A stretch of DNA of 64,000 nt from Lithobates sylvaticus (GCA_028564925.1 CM053033.1:209126642-209190641); one strand, 5' to 3'. Numbered from the stretch's first letter, positions 11,449 through 21,918 are shown. The notes: a model not told the origin generated them from the sequence alone. Numbers and translations are program-made.

Positions 11449-11965
11449 TTAACATGACAAGTTCCACTCCGAATGGGCCTCACCATGGTCGACCAAAGAA
11501 GTTGAGCGCACTTGCTCAGCGTCCTATCCAGAGGTTGTCTTTGGGAAATAGACATATAAGTGCTGCCAAGGTTGAAGGGGTGGGGGGTCAGCCTGTCAGT
11601 GCTCAGACCATATGCCACACGCTGCATCAAATTGGTCTGCATGGCTGTCGTCCCAGAAGGAAGCCTCTTCTAAAGATGATGCAGAAGAAAGCCTGCAAAC
11701 TGTTTTCTGAAGACAAGCAGACTAAGGACACGGATTACTGGAACCATGTCCTGTGGTCTGATGAGACCAAGATAAACTTATTTGGTTCAGATGGTGTCAA
11801 GCGTGTGTGGCGGCAACCAGGTGAGGAGTACAGAGACAAGTGTGTCTTGCCTACAGTCAAGCATGATGGTGGGAGTGTCATGGTCTGGGGCTGCATGAGT
11901 GCTGCCAGCACTGGGGAGTTACAGTTCATTGAGGAAACCATGAATGCCAACATGTACTGTGACAT

Positions 11966-12770
11966 TAAACAAGAATAAAAACCACGCTAACAGGTTGTGG
12001 ATAATAACTAGAGGCTGCTGCTCAACGTGGGATACACACACAAAAGCACATAGGGTAAAAAAGAGCTGCCCAAATAAAAATGAAATAAGAAAAAAAAAAA
12101 CTAGTGGAGGGACTGATTATACCCCCACTGGATGAATGTCCACAGTAATAAGGAATATAAATCACATAAAACTGCAACAGCACTTAGAAGTAATAGTCAC
12201 TGCTTGCACAAGATGAACTATGTATGCAGAAAAGACTACTAAACATATGTCCATGGGTTTTTCATAAAAAATCCTCAGATGGTAACAGTAGTAAGGAAAG
12301 TAATCCAGACATCCAGGTGTGCGTGGAAGATAACACCTCAGTGACTTGCAAACAGGCGGTGATACACAAAGTGCCCGACACCCTCAAACACTAACTGCTT
12401 ACCAGATGGCAAAGCAAATAAGCTTTGCTAGGACACATTCAGCTCACAGCTACAGGTATTCTCGGCTCCACTAACTCACGATCCACAGCATACAACACTC
12501 AGGATTGTAGACAATTGAAGGTCACTTGTTCAGTTAGGATCCATATAGAGAGTGGAGGAAGAAAAGCAGGCCATAGCATAATTCTGGTAAACCCAGTTTA
12601 TTGAAACAAATATAAAAGCACTTACATTGATCCAGTCATAAAGCGCATGTAAAAAACTGCCGGTCGGCAAGTACAGGAGCCCGTCCTCCTCGTGGTCATG
12701 TGGTGGCGTCACTGCTTACCCTCCCAGACTAGTTTCGACAAAGGTGTCTTTCTCAATGGGGCAAACACAG
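11966..12770 (-). mobile_element. Penelope-like retroelement tail inserted in Tc1
   Basis: The insert is flanked by a perfect 12-bp duplication GTACTGTGACAT (11954-11965 and 12771-12782). Read on the minus strand it begins with a hammerhead-like fold, continues as noncoding DNA and ends with AGCGTGGTTTTTATT. That layout fits the terminal region of Penelope-like elements. There is no reverse transcriptase. A 10-bp ATACTGAAGC duplication follows at 12781-12800. Confidence 0.65.
12723..12760 (-). ncRNA. Hammerhead-like ribozyme motif
   Basis: On the minus strand: stem I CCCA/TGGG (4 bp), core TTGAGAAA, stem II GACA/TGTC with loop CCTT, core GAA, and a self-complementary stem III ACTAGT followed by C at the expected cleavage position. 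Two core positions differ from the consensus CTGANGA, so activity is doubtful. The minimal palindromic stem III fits the dimer-type ribozymes known from Penelope-like elements. Confidence 0.6.
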
Positions 12771-13384
12771 GTACTGTGACATACTGAAGCATACTGAAGC
12801 AGAGCATGATCTCCTCCCTTCAGTGACTGGGCTGCAGGGCAGTATTCCAACATGATAACAACCCCAAACACACCTCCAATACGACCACTGCCTTACTAAA
12901 GAAGCTGAGGGTAAAGGTGATGGACTTGCCAAGTATGTCTCCAGACCTAAACTCTATTTAGAATCTGTGGGGCATCCTCAAATGGAAGGTGGAGGAGTGC
13001 AAGGTCTCTAGCATCCACCAGCTCCGTGATGTCCCCATGGAGGAGTGGAAGAGGACTCCAGTGGTAACCTGTGAAGCTCTGGTGAACTCCATGCCCAAGA
13101 GGGTTAAGGCAGTGCTTGAAAATAATGGTGGCCACACAAAATATTGACCCTTTTGGCCCAATTTGGACATTTTCACTTAGGGGTGTACTCACTTTTGTTG
13201 CCAGTGGTTTAGACATTAATGGCTGTGTGTTGAGTTATTTTGAGGGGACAGCAAATTTACACTGTTATACAAGCTGTACACTCACTACTTTACATTGTAG
13301 CAAGTTGTTATTTCTTCAGTGTTGTCACATGAAAAGGTAGAATAAAATATTTACAAAAAAGTGAGGGGTGTACTAACTTTTGTG

Positions 13385-14103
13385 CAGGGTGGATTTGATT
13401 TAAATCATCATTTTTAAAGAGCAACTGTCATCTCTGTCCCGCAGCCACTCCTCCTCTGACCCGCTGTTGACTCACCGACAGTCTCATTCACTTTAATGGG
13501 ACAGCTGGTGACAGTGACACAACAAGGAGAGGGATGTGGTGGCAGCAGGTGAGAGGATGCCCGCTAACAGGCGCTGCCATGATGGATCTGAAATCACAGG
13601 TGCTCTTTAATTGTAAGCACTTATTCTTGCTGGAAGTTAGAATCTTTAATATTTGCACACAAAATGAAGGTTTCCTATTTAGAATAATAAGCTGTCAGGT
13701 TAGTAAAACAGCGATATCAGAACTGATTCAATCATACAGTTTGTAGTGTATGTAGATTTGAAAAACAATGGAATAAAAGAATGTTCCTAAATTTTGTTTT
13801 ATCTCATGGTTACTGTAAAATTGTGTGACTGTTATCTCAGCTTGCAGAGCTTGGATTCATTGAATGAGTTTACCAAAAATGTAAATAACCAAGCTCCAGT
13901 TCATGCTGAATAAACTAAATGATTAACGTATCTTAAATAGGAAACTATCTTTGGATAGATTTTTACTTCAAAAACATTTTATTAAAATAAATTTGATAAA
14001 AAAAAATAAAAAAATAAAAATAGATTTAAATCAAAAAAAGGAATAAAAAAATAATAAAAGATTTTTTTTTTTTTTTTTAAATCATTGATTTATATCCACC
14101 CTG
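13385..14103. mobile_element. hAT-like non-autonomous element
   Basis: CAGGGTGGATTTGATTTAAA at the left is inverted at the right as ATTTATATCCACCCTG. A perfect 8-bp duplication CTTTTGTG flanks it (13377-13384 and 14104-14111) inside the Tc1 terminal repeat. An 8-bp duplication with CAGGG ends is typical of hAT elements. The inside is AT-rich with long A and T runs and no transposase. Confidence 0.9.
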
Positions 14104-14118
14104 CTTTTGTGAGATACC

Positions 14119-14156
<38 letters not shown>
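14119..14156. repeat. TA microsatellite at Tc1 end
   Basis: An uninterrupted TA run starts directly at the TA target site of the Tc1 copy. Confidence 0.9.
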
Positions 14157-14158
<2 letters not shown>

Positions 14159-14159
14159 A

Positions 14160-14564
14160 GGCCCTAGAGAACAAAAAGGTGGGTTTTGCAATTTTTTTAT
14201 GTCACGTGGTACTTGCGCACCAGTTTTTCAAATACAATTTTTTTGGTAAAAATTTTATGAATTTTGATGTGCAAAAACATAAAATATATAAAAGTTGACG
14301 TTACACTGATTAAATAAAAACCTAACATATCATATTCTAAAACTGCATACACCCATGGAATGGCGCCAAACTACGGTACCTAAATATCTTCATAGGCGAC
14401 GCTTCAAAAGCCTTTAAAGTTTACCAACACAGGAGGTCTGGTGCTAGAAGTATTGCTCTGATGTTCGCGGCGATATCTCACATGTGAGGTGTGATCACCA
14501 TTTAAATATGCCTGCGGTCCCTAAGTGTGCATGAACACAGGGAAATGAGGGCACTTAAATGTTT

Positions 14565-14622
<58 letters not shown>

Positions 14623-15120
14623 TATTTTTTTTGGATCAACTTTATATTTCTCACCAGGGATGAACAACATCCCTTGTGATAGCATGGACTGTGACAGGTC
14701 CTCTTTATGGTGAGATCTGTGTCTATCAGATCCCAGATCTGTCCTCTGGCCTCCAAAGCATCTGATTACACAGAGAGTAATATGATCATATTCTTTCATA
14801 AGCCAGTAACAGCTTGTTTACATGGGACCAAAACTTGAAAATTCTTGTTGCTTCAGATTTGTGACATTACACACAGTGGGGGGGGGGGGGGGGGATCATC
14901 AGTTCCTCTCACTGTGTCCTGGGGAAAACTGATGCTGTGGGTCACATCTTTTCTGGGTTCCCTGATTGAATGGGAGAGCTCAGTAGAAGTGGTGGTGGGT
15001 GGTACCCTCTTCTGCCGCCTGTAAAAGTGATCAAGTGGTTGTATAGTCGCTGGCATCACATTTACCCAATAGGGAATCGCTGGCTCCTGGTATAACCTCT
15101 TAACCCTTAGGCAGTTTATG
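14160..15120. repeat. Long interspersed-repeat interior (related to 61.2-61.9 kb)
   Basis: Contains CACCCATGGAATGGCGCCAAA, the remembered interior of a long frog repeat, and a CACATGTGAGGTGTGATCA segment related to 61816-61850. It is split by a TA microsatellite at 14567-14630 and carries a G run at 14878-14894. A long minus-strand frame at 14853-15230 has no recognisable domain. No gene is supported. Confidence 0.5.
14567..14630. repeat. TA microsatellite
   Basis: A long TA run with a few interruptions. Confidence 0.9.
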
Positions 15121-15344
15121 AACATCATAAGGACGGGAAGTGGATCATTCATATATGGAGAGTGATGATAGGAAGAGCTCTGCACTGGAGTGATCATTAT
15201 CCTGGGGTTATAGTGATCTCTCTTCTCCATCCATATACAGTATGTACAGAACGTCCTTCACAGCTTTACTCCAGGAAATGAGTCTTCATTTGGCATTACC
15301 GGAAATCATCCTAAAAATGAAGAAGACGATAAATGTTAAATATA
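15121..15344. other. Noncoding, possible kinase-gene intron
   Basis: No repeat ends or exon were recognised. If the kinase exons downstream are a gene, this may be its intron. Confidence 0.3.
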
Positions 15345-16268
15345 CAGGACATCTGGAAAGTATTCACAGAGCTTGACTTTTTCCACATTTTGTTATATTA
15401 CAGCCTTATTCCAAAATGGATTAAATTCATTATTTTCCTCAAAATTCTACATACAATTCCCCATAATGACAACATGAAAGATGTTTGTTTGAAATCTTTG
15501 CAAATGTGTTAATAATAAAAAATCCTATGTACATAAGTATTCACAGCCTTTGCCATGACACTCAGAATTGTGCTCAGGTACATCCTGTTTCCACTCATAA
15601 TACTTGAGATGTTTCTACAACTTGATTGGAGTCCACCTGTGGTAAATTCAGTTGATTGGACATGATTTGGAATGGCACACACCCGTCTATATAAAGGTTT
15701 CACAATGCATATCAGAGCAGAAACCAAGCCATGAAGTCCAAGGATTTGTCTGTAGACCTCAGAGACAGGATCGTATAGAGGCACTGATCTGGGGAAGGGT
15801 ACAGCAAAAATGTCTGTAGCATTGAAGGTCCCAATGAGCAGAGTGGCCTCCTTCATCCATAAATGGAAGAAGTTTGGAACCTCCAGGACTCCTCCTAGAG
15901 CGGGCCGCTTGGTCAAACTGAATGATCGGGGAGAAGGGAGGTGACCAAGAACCCGATGGTGACCCTGACAGAGCTCCAGCTCTTTTCTGACGAGAGAGGA
16001 GAAACTTCCAGAAGAACAACCATCTCTGCAGCACTCCACCAATCAGGTCTGTTTGGTAGAATGGCCAGACAGAAGCCACTCCTTAGTAAAAGGCACAAGA
16101 CAGCCTGCCTGGAGTTTGCCAAAAAGCACCTGAAGGACTCTTAGACCACGAGAAACAAAATTCTCTGGTCTGAAGAAACAAAGATTTAACCCTTTTGCCC
16201 TGAATGGCACGCGCCATGTATGGAGGAAACCAGGCACCGTTCAACACCTGGCCAATACCATCCCTACA
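15345..16268 (+). mobile_element. Tc1-like transposon, family C, 3'-truncated
   Basis: It starts CAGGACATCTGGAAAGTATT after TA and continues through the 5' noncoding part into the transposase. Similarity stops near 16268, about 75 bp before the kinase exon at 16343. The right terminal repeat is absent. Confidence 0.85.
15731..16268 (+). pseudogene. Tc1 transposase fragment, family C
   Basis: The start gives MKSKDLSVDLRDRIV, the N-terminal DNA-binding region, followed at once by TAG (15776-15778). Later fragments in other frames include GRMARQKPLLSKRHKTACLE and LWSEETKI. The last of these has glutamate where the first catalytic aspartate (WSDETK) is expected, and TAA follows. The parts with the second and third catalytic residues are missing. 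It is dead. Confidence 0.8.
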
Positions 16269-16342
16269 GTGGGGAGTTCTATTGTTCACATCTTGTTATT
16301 GTTCTATCAGTGTTTCTTATCATATTTCTTTCTTCTTTACAG

Positions 16343-16471
16343 CTCTTATGGGAAGAACCTGATACACGGACATACCTGGTACGTGACATCAGACGGCACC
16401 CATTTTTTGAGTGGACTGACTGGGCCAAGGTGGAGAAAAAAAAGTCACCCCCGGCATTTACACCAAAACTG
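16343..16471 (+). CDS. AGC-type protein kinase exon (C-lobe end)
   Basis: An acceptor with a long pyrimidine tract ends in AG at 16341-16342, and a donor GTAAGT starts at 16472. The 43 codons between them are in phase 0 at both ends. They encode LLWEEPDTRTYLVRDIRRHP, then FFEWTDWAKVEKKKSPPAFT and PKL. This matches the end of the kinase C-lobe and start of the AGC tail in PKC-like kinases (consensus: D-x-x-R-L-G, I-R-x-H-P-F-F, W-x-x-L-E, P-P-F-x-P). The exon border after PxL agrees with PKC delta as I remember it. The usual R-L-G is replaced by R-T-Y. No ATP site or catalytic loop was found upstream in the window, so this is either the 3' end of a gene with long introns or a duplicated fragment. 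Confidence 0.6.
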
Positions 16472-17219
16472 GTAAGTATATGAATAATGGAGGGGTCCAT
16501 GTATATTGGGGGAGGGGAGATTTTTAGCAATATCTAAGAAGTATTTTTGTACAGAAGTCTCCCATTTGTGATTTTGTGGTTACTGCACAATCACATGGTC
16601 TGGGGACTTGTCTGAAGGAATTCTGTTTATTATTGGTAATAATTATTGTGTATGTGTCAGGTGCACAGCTTAGACCTGCTTTATTCTGGAAATTCCACCA
16701 GAAACACATTTGCTGTTATGAGGTGACAACACGCACTTACTTTATTTATCCAGAAGTGTTGTTACCCTAGCCTGATTAGAACTACAAACACCTTCCCCTC
16801 GCCTTATCTCCATTACACAGAGGGGTGTTGCTTTATAGTACACAGACAGAAGCTGAGAAAGCAGATAACACTGAGATCTCAGCTCAGGCCAAAGGAACTT
16901 ACAAGGTCACTGGATATGTGACAGGATTAATAGGTATTTTTCTGTACCTGCAGAAAATGTACTTAGCCCGAAAGAACCAAAACGAATACAGCCTCCACAT
17001 GTAAGGACCTTGCTGGAATAGATGACCTTTTTGTTCTTGGGTTTAGATATATGCAAAGGGTGTGTTAATGCAGTGCTTCTTCTGACCGCTAGAGGGAGCT
17101 GGGGTTGAAGGATCCCTCTTGGGGTAATCTGCTGCACATTGGGGGTTGGGTTCACCAAGCTTTGTCACCATTTTCTGTATCAATCAGAAACATTGACAAA
17201 TGTCTTTTTCTCTTTCCAG

Positions 17220-17336
17220 ACTCTCACGGAACCTGAATATTTTAGTATGACGGTAGAGGAGTTTATGGCTCGTGAAAACCACCTGGAGTATTTTGAAGAA
17301 TCTTCCATGATAAGAGAAGAATCCTCTGTAAACTAA
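17220..17336 (+). CDS. Terminal exon of AGC-type kinase with repeat tail
   Basis: A strong acceptor (TCTTTTTCTCTTTCCAG) precedes ACT at 17220, in phase with the exon at 16343-16471. The 38 codons read TLTEPEYFSMTVEEFMAREN and HLEYFEESSMIREESSVN, then TAA at 17334-17336. The position and acidic or aromatic character fit the turn-motif and hydrophobic-motif part of an AGC kinase tail. The usual F-S-F/Y hydrophobic motif is not clear. Beyond the TAA the same frame stays open for three more 20-residue repeats, to a TAA at 17565, so the stop may be recent or the repeats may be 3' UTR. Confidence depends on the neighbouring exon. Confidence 0.55.
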   Translation, partial: TLTEPEYFSMTVEEFMARENHLEYFEESSMIREESSVN

Positions 17337-17513
17337 GAGGACCCGGAGTATTCTGAAGATTCTTCAATGATAAGGGAAGAAGCCTCTGTAAACCCAGAAG
17401 ACCCGGAGTATTCTGAAGATTCTTCCATGATAAGCGATCAAGTCTCTGTAAACCCTGAAGACCTGGAGAATTCCGAAGATTCTTCCATGATAAGCAAAAA
17501 AGTCGATGTAAAT
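17274..17513 (+). repeat. Four 60-bp in-frame repeats
   Basis: Four units of exactly 60 bp (17274, 17334, 17394, 17454) encode variants of EDPEYSEDSSMIREEASVNP. Units are a multiple of three, so copy changes would keep the frame. The first unit overlaps the kinase tail exon. Confidence 0.9.
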
Positions 17514-17569
17514 GTGGAGCCAATTTCTCAACTAATAGCCACAAAAGATGATGTCATTGGTAGGTAATA

Positions 17570-18078
17570 TAATAGAGAGTTATAATGCAAGCACTGAAGG
17601 GCAATATAATGTATGCCACCTACATATATACTATATACATTGGGGTCACTGCTATATACACCAGGGAGGATCACTATATAGAGTAGGGAGGTGTACGAAC
17701 CTCCGGCAGGTCCCCATTAGGGAGATTCTCTCTTCATTTGATCACCAATGTCACCAGGATAGAAAGTGATGGAAGATCCACCAGGACAGGAATAAATCAA
17801 ATGGGGACACCGGTCTAGGAGGGCACTGAGATATTTCTTACCATATCTTGCTGTGTTTACAGAACAGATAATGAAGGGAAATCTCTCCATTGGGATCCTT
17901 CCTGTAACAGGAAATAATGAGACAATGACTTGCAATTAACAGAAGAATTTGTCAGTTGGCTGACTCTTCAGTTGACCGTTGGGCAGCCAATCAGATTTGA
18001 AGGTAACAGGTGTGAGGTGACAGGTATCAGGTGTGAAGGAGATGTACAGACCTGACAGGCAGCCCCACTGTAAACTTA
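17570..18078. other. Noncoding after kinase tail
   Basis: No exon, polyadenylation signal of clear quality or repeat family was recognised. Confidence 0.35.
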
Positions 18079-18427
18079 GGCTTCATTCACATCAATGCGT
18101 TTTTTCATGCTTTTTGCAGGAATGCTGAACATTTTTTTAACATGGGTTCCTATGAAACATGTTCACATCGATGCATTTTTGTGCCTTTGCGTTTTTGGAA
18201 AGGGTCAGGGACTTTTTAAAACGCAAAACTGTGCTTTGTTGCTTTTTTTGCTTCAACAGATTTCAATGGAGAAGCTGCAGAAAAGCATGTAGTGCGTCTT
18301 TACTGCGATTTTGCCACAATTTGCACTTCGCGTTTTTAAATCTGTCCAACAACAAATCCCCCTCAGAAAGCACAGCAAAAAGCACTGCAGAACACGTAAA
18401 AGCAGCACGCATAAATGTGAATGGAGC
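18079..18427. mobile_element. MITE-like element with inverted ends
   Basis: GGCTTCATTCACATC at the left is inverted as ATGTGAATGGAGCC at the right. TTA precedes it and TCA follows, possibly a decayed TWA duplication. It is noncoding. Confidence 0.55.
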
Positions 18428-18432
18428 CTCAG

Positions 18433-19055
18433 ACTCCTTTCACATGGGGCTGATCCCCTGGATGGACTCCGCTAGCTCAGTGGGGATTGCTCTATTGACC
18501 TCCTGCTGAGCAGGCGGATGACAAGTCTGTCTTCACTCACTGTGCCCCACTGTCATCCCCATTATTGTCACTGGGAGTAGTCATGTGGACAGTCATGTTC
18601 TGGACACTGTATGGGGGCTGCAGGAGATGATTCCTTCTATTCCTTCTATCACCCCCCCTCCTCACACTACACAGAGAACAAGCACAGCTGTTGTTGTCAA
18701 TCACAGGCAGTGTGCTGGAGCTCTCCTCTTCAGCCATCATATTTCTCTTGGTATCAGGAAAAGCTGTCAGAAGTGGATCCTGTAGATAACAGAGGGACCA
18801 GGCAGCAGAAAGAAATTACACTCAGTGCTTTGGATAGAAAGAAGTACACAGTATAGAAGGATGTACTTTGTTCATATTTCTTGTCTGAGGTTTACAACCA
18901 TTTTATATGTCCACAGATTCTGTGTAGCATCATTAAATGATGTGTAAATTGCAGGAATAGAAATAATTGCTTTATTTTTTCTCCCAGAAGCAAAAAATTA
19001 CCCAACGTCAAATGAAATTGAGCGCACAGTCCATGGGACATACAATACATACAAT
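18433..19055. other. Noncoding, possible diverged MITE then unique DNA
   Basis: The first part has CTCCTTTCACATGGGGC, resembling a MITE end. No partner end was confirmed. The rest is unassigned and leads into the minisatellite. Confidence 0.35.
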
Positions 19056-19059
19056 ACAC

Positions 19060-21918
19060 GACATACAGTCCTGCATTGGACTGGCTGTGAGGGGAGCTTG
19101 GAAGCCAGTAGACTTTTTTATTTTCTGCAGGCGTGTGTTGGACTGGCTTTGAGGGGAGGTTGGAGGCTGGTAGAATTTTTCTCTTTTCTGCAGGCATGTG
19201 TTGGACTGGCTGTGAGGGGAGGTTGGAGGCCGCAAGACTTTTCTTTTTCTGCAGGCGTGTGTTGGACAGGCTGTGAGGGGAGGTCGGAGGCCGTTAGACT
19301 TTTTCTTTTCAGCAGGCATGTGTTGAACCGGCTGTGAGGGGAGGTCGGAGGCTGATAGACTTTATTTTCTGCAGACGTGTGTTGGACTGGCTGTAAAGGG
19401 AGATTGGAGGCTGGTAGACTTTATTTTCTGCAGGCGTGTGTTGGACCGTCTGTGAGGGGAGGTTGGAGGCTAGTAAACTTTATTTTCTGCAGGCGTGTGT
19501 TGGACGGGCTGTGAGGTGAGGTTGGAGGCAGGTAGACTTTTTTATTTTCTGCTGGCGTGTGTTGGACCAGCTATGAGGGGAGGTTGGAGGCTGGTAGGCT
19601 TTTTTATTTTCTGCAGGCGTGTGTTCGACCAGCTGTGAGGGGAGGTCGGAGGCGGTTAGACTTTATTTTCTGCAGACGTGTGTTGGTACGGCTGTGAGGG
19701 AAGGTCGGAGGCCGGTAGACTTTTTCTTTTCTGCAGGGGTGTGTTGGACCGGCTGTGAGGGGAGGTTGGAGGCTAGTAGATTTTATTTTCTGCAGGCATG
19801 TGTTGGACCAGCTGTGAGGGGAGGTCGGAGGCCAGTAGACTTTTATTTTCTGCAGTCATGTGTTGGACCGGCTGTTAGGGGAGGTTGGAGGCCGGTAGAC
19901 TTTTTCTTTTCTGCAGGCGTGTGTTGGACTGGCTGTGAGGGGAGGTTGGAGGCCGGTAGACTTTTTTATTTTCTGCAGGCATGTGTTGGACTGGCTGTGA
20001 GGGGAGGTTGGAGGCCGGTAGACTTTTTTGTTTCTGCAGGCGTGTGTTGGACAGGCTGTGAGGGGAGGTTGGAGGCCGGAAGACTTTTCTTTTCCTGCAG
20101 GCGTGTGTTGGACAGGCTGTGAGGGGAGGTTGGAGGCCGGTAGACTTTTTCGTTTCTGCAGGCGTGTGTTGGACTGGCTGTGAGGGGAGGTTGGAGGCTG
20201 GTAGGCTTTTTTATTTTCTGCAGGCGTGTTTTGAACCAGCTATGAAGGGAGGTTGAAGGCTGGTAGGCTTTTTTATTTTCTGCAGGCGTGTGTTGGACCA
20301 GCTATGAGGGGAGGTTGGAGGCTGGTAGACTTTTATTTCTGCAGGCGTATGTTGGCCCGGCTGTGAGGGGAGGTTGGAGGCTGGTAGAATTTTTTTCTTT
20401 TCTGCAGGCGTGTGTTGGACCAGTTGTGAGGGGAGGTTGGAGGCTGGAAGACTTTTCTTTTCCTGCAGGCGTGTGTTGGACCGACTGTGAGGGGAGGTCG
20501 GAGGCCGGTAGACTTTTACTTTTCTGCAGGCGTGTGTTGGACCAGCTGTGAGGGGAGGTCGGAGGCTGGTAGACTTTATTTTCTGCAGGCGTGTGTTGGA
20601 CCAGCTGTGAGGGGAGGTTGCAGGCCGGTAGACTTTTTCTTTTCTGCAGGCGTGTGTTGGACCGGTTATGAGGGGAGGTTGGAGGCTGGTAGGCTTTTTT
20701 ATTTTCTGCTGGCGTGTTTTGGACCAGCTATGAGGGGAGGTTGGAGGCTGGTAGACTTTTTTATTTTCTGCAGGCGTGTGTTTTTACCGGATGTGAGGGG
20801 AGGTTGGAGGCTGGTAGACTTTTTCTTTTCTTCAGGCGTGTGTTGGACCAGCTGTGAGGGGAGGTCGGAGGCTGGTAGACTTTATTTTCTGCAGGCGTGT
20901 GTTGGACCAGCTGTGAGGGGAGGTTGCAGGCCGGTAGACTTTTTCTTTTCTGCAGGCGTGTGTTGGACCGGTTATGAGGGGAGGTTGGAGGCTGGTAGGC
21001 TTTTTTATTTTCTGCTGGCGTGTTTTGGACCAGCTATGAGGGGAGTTTGGAGGCTGGTAGACTTTTTTATTTTCTGCAGGCGTGTGTTTTTACCGGATGT
21101 GAGGGGAGGTTGGAGGCTGGTAGACTTTTTTATTTTCTGCAGGAGTGTGTTGGACCTGCTGTGAGGGGAGGTTGGAGGCCGGTAGACTTTTTTTTTTCTG
21201 CAGGCATGTAATGGACTGGCTGTGAGGGGAGCTTGGAGGCCGGTAGACTTTTGTATTTTCTGCAGGCGTGTGTTGGACCGGCTGTGAGGGGAGATTGGAG
21301 GCCGGAAGACTTTTCTTTTCTTGAAGGCGTGTGTTGGACAGGCTGTGAGGGGAGGTTGGAGGCCGGTAGACTTTTTTGTTTCTGCAGGCGTGTGTTGGAC
21401 TGGCTGTGAGGGGAGGTTGGAGGCTGGTAGGCTTTTTTATTTTCTGCAGGCGTGTTTTGGACCAGCTATGAAGGGAGGTTGAAGGCTGGTAGGCTTTTTT
21501 ATTTTCTGCAGGCGTGTGTTGGACCAGCTACGAGGGGAGGTTGGAGGCTGGTAGACTTTTTTATTTCTGCAGGCGTATGTTGGCCCGGCTGTGAGGGGAG
21601 GTTGGAGGCCGGTAGACTTTTTTCTTTTTTGCAGGCGTGTATTGGACTGGCTGTGAGGGGAGCTTGGAAGCCAGAAGACTTTTTTACTTTCTGCAGGCGT
21701 GTGTTGGACTGGCTTTGAGGGGAGGTTGGAGGCTGGTAGAATTTTTTTCTTTTCTGCAGGCTTGTGTTGGACCGGCTGTGAGGGGAGGTTGGAAGACTTT
21801 TCTTTTCCTGCAGGCGTGTGTTGGACCGACTGTGAGGGGAGGTCGGAGGCCGTAAGACTTTTTCTTTTCTGCAGGCGTGTGTTGGACCAGCTGTGAGGGG
21901 AGGTCGGAGGCTGGTAGA
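19060..21918 (+). repeat. 62-bp minisatellite, about 46 copies
   Basis: The unit is 61-64 bp and reads GTGTTGGACCGGCTGTGAGG, GGAGGTTGGAGGCCGGTAGA and CTTTTTTATTTTCTGCAGGC. The plus-strand frames of 60-225 codons are artefacts of a stop-poor unit. Blocks are duplicated: 20547-20800 is nearly identical to 20857-21110 (shift 310 bp, five units), and variant units at 20220-20390 recur near 21450-21620. Each unit carries a pyrimidine tract followed by CTGCAG, like a splice acceptor. Confidence 0.95.

Larger units (their letters stand above)
11460..13146 (+). pseudogene. Tc1 transposase, family B, broken
   Basis: Before the insertion the frame reads HGRPKKLSALAQRPIQRLSL, then HVLWSDETKINLFGSD with the first catalytic aspartate, and DGGSVMVWGCMSA. 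After the insertion it resumes with FQHDNNPKHTSNTT, where the second aspartate is kept, and then SPDLNSI. The codon for the third acidic residue (glutamate in NPIEHLWG) is TAG at 12959-12961. The C-terminal tail ends VLENNGGHTKY. The DDE nuclease is therefore lost by both insertion and a stop at an active-site position. Confidence 0.85.
11449..14119 (+). mobile_element. Tc1-like transposon, family B, nested host
   Basis: This copy starts within the transposase gene and runs to the right terminal repeat GTGAGATACCG, followed by TA (14120-14121). It is split by a Penelope-like tail (11966-12770) and by a hAT-like element (13385-14103). The left terminal repeat and helix-turn-helix region are missing. 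Confidence 0.9.

Noticed and set aside
14853-15230. 125-codon minus-strand frame
   Set aside because: Lies in repeat-like DNA with a C run coding polyproline; no domain or splice context.
19060-21918. Long plus-strand frames with repeated CVGPAVRGGW-type peptides, like a repeat protein
   Set aside because: The 62-bp unit is not a multiple of three, so the frames switch and the same DNA is open in several frames. There is no start context or domain.
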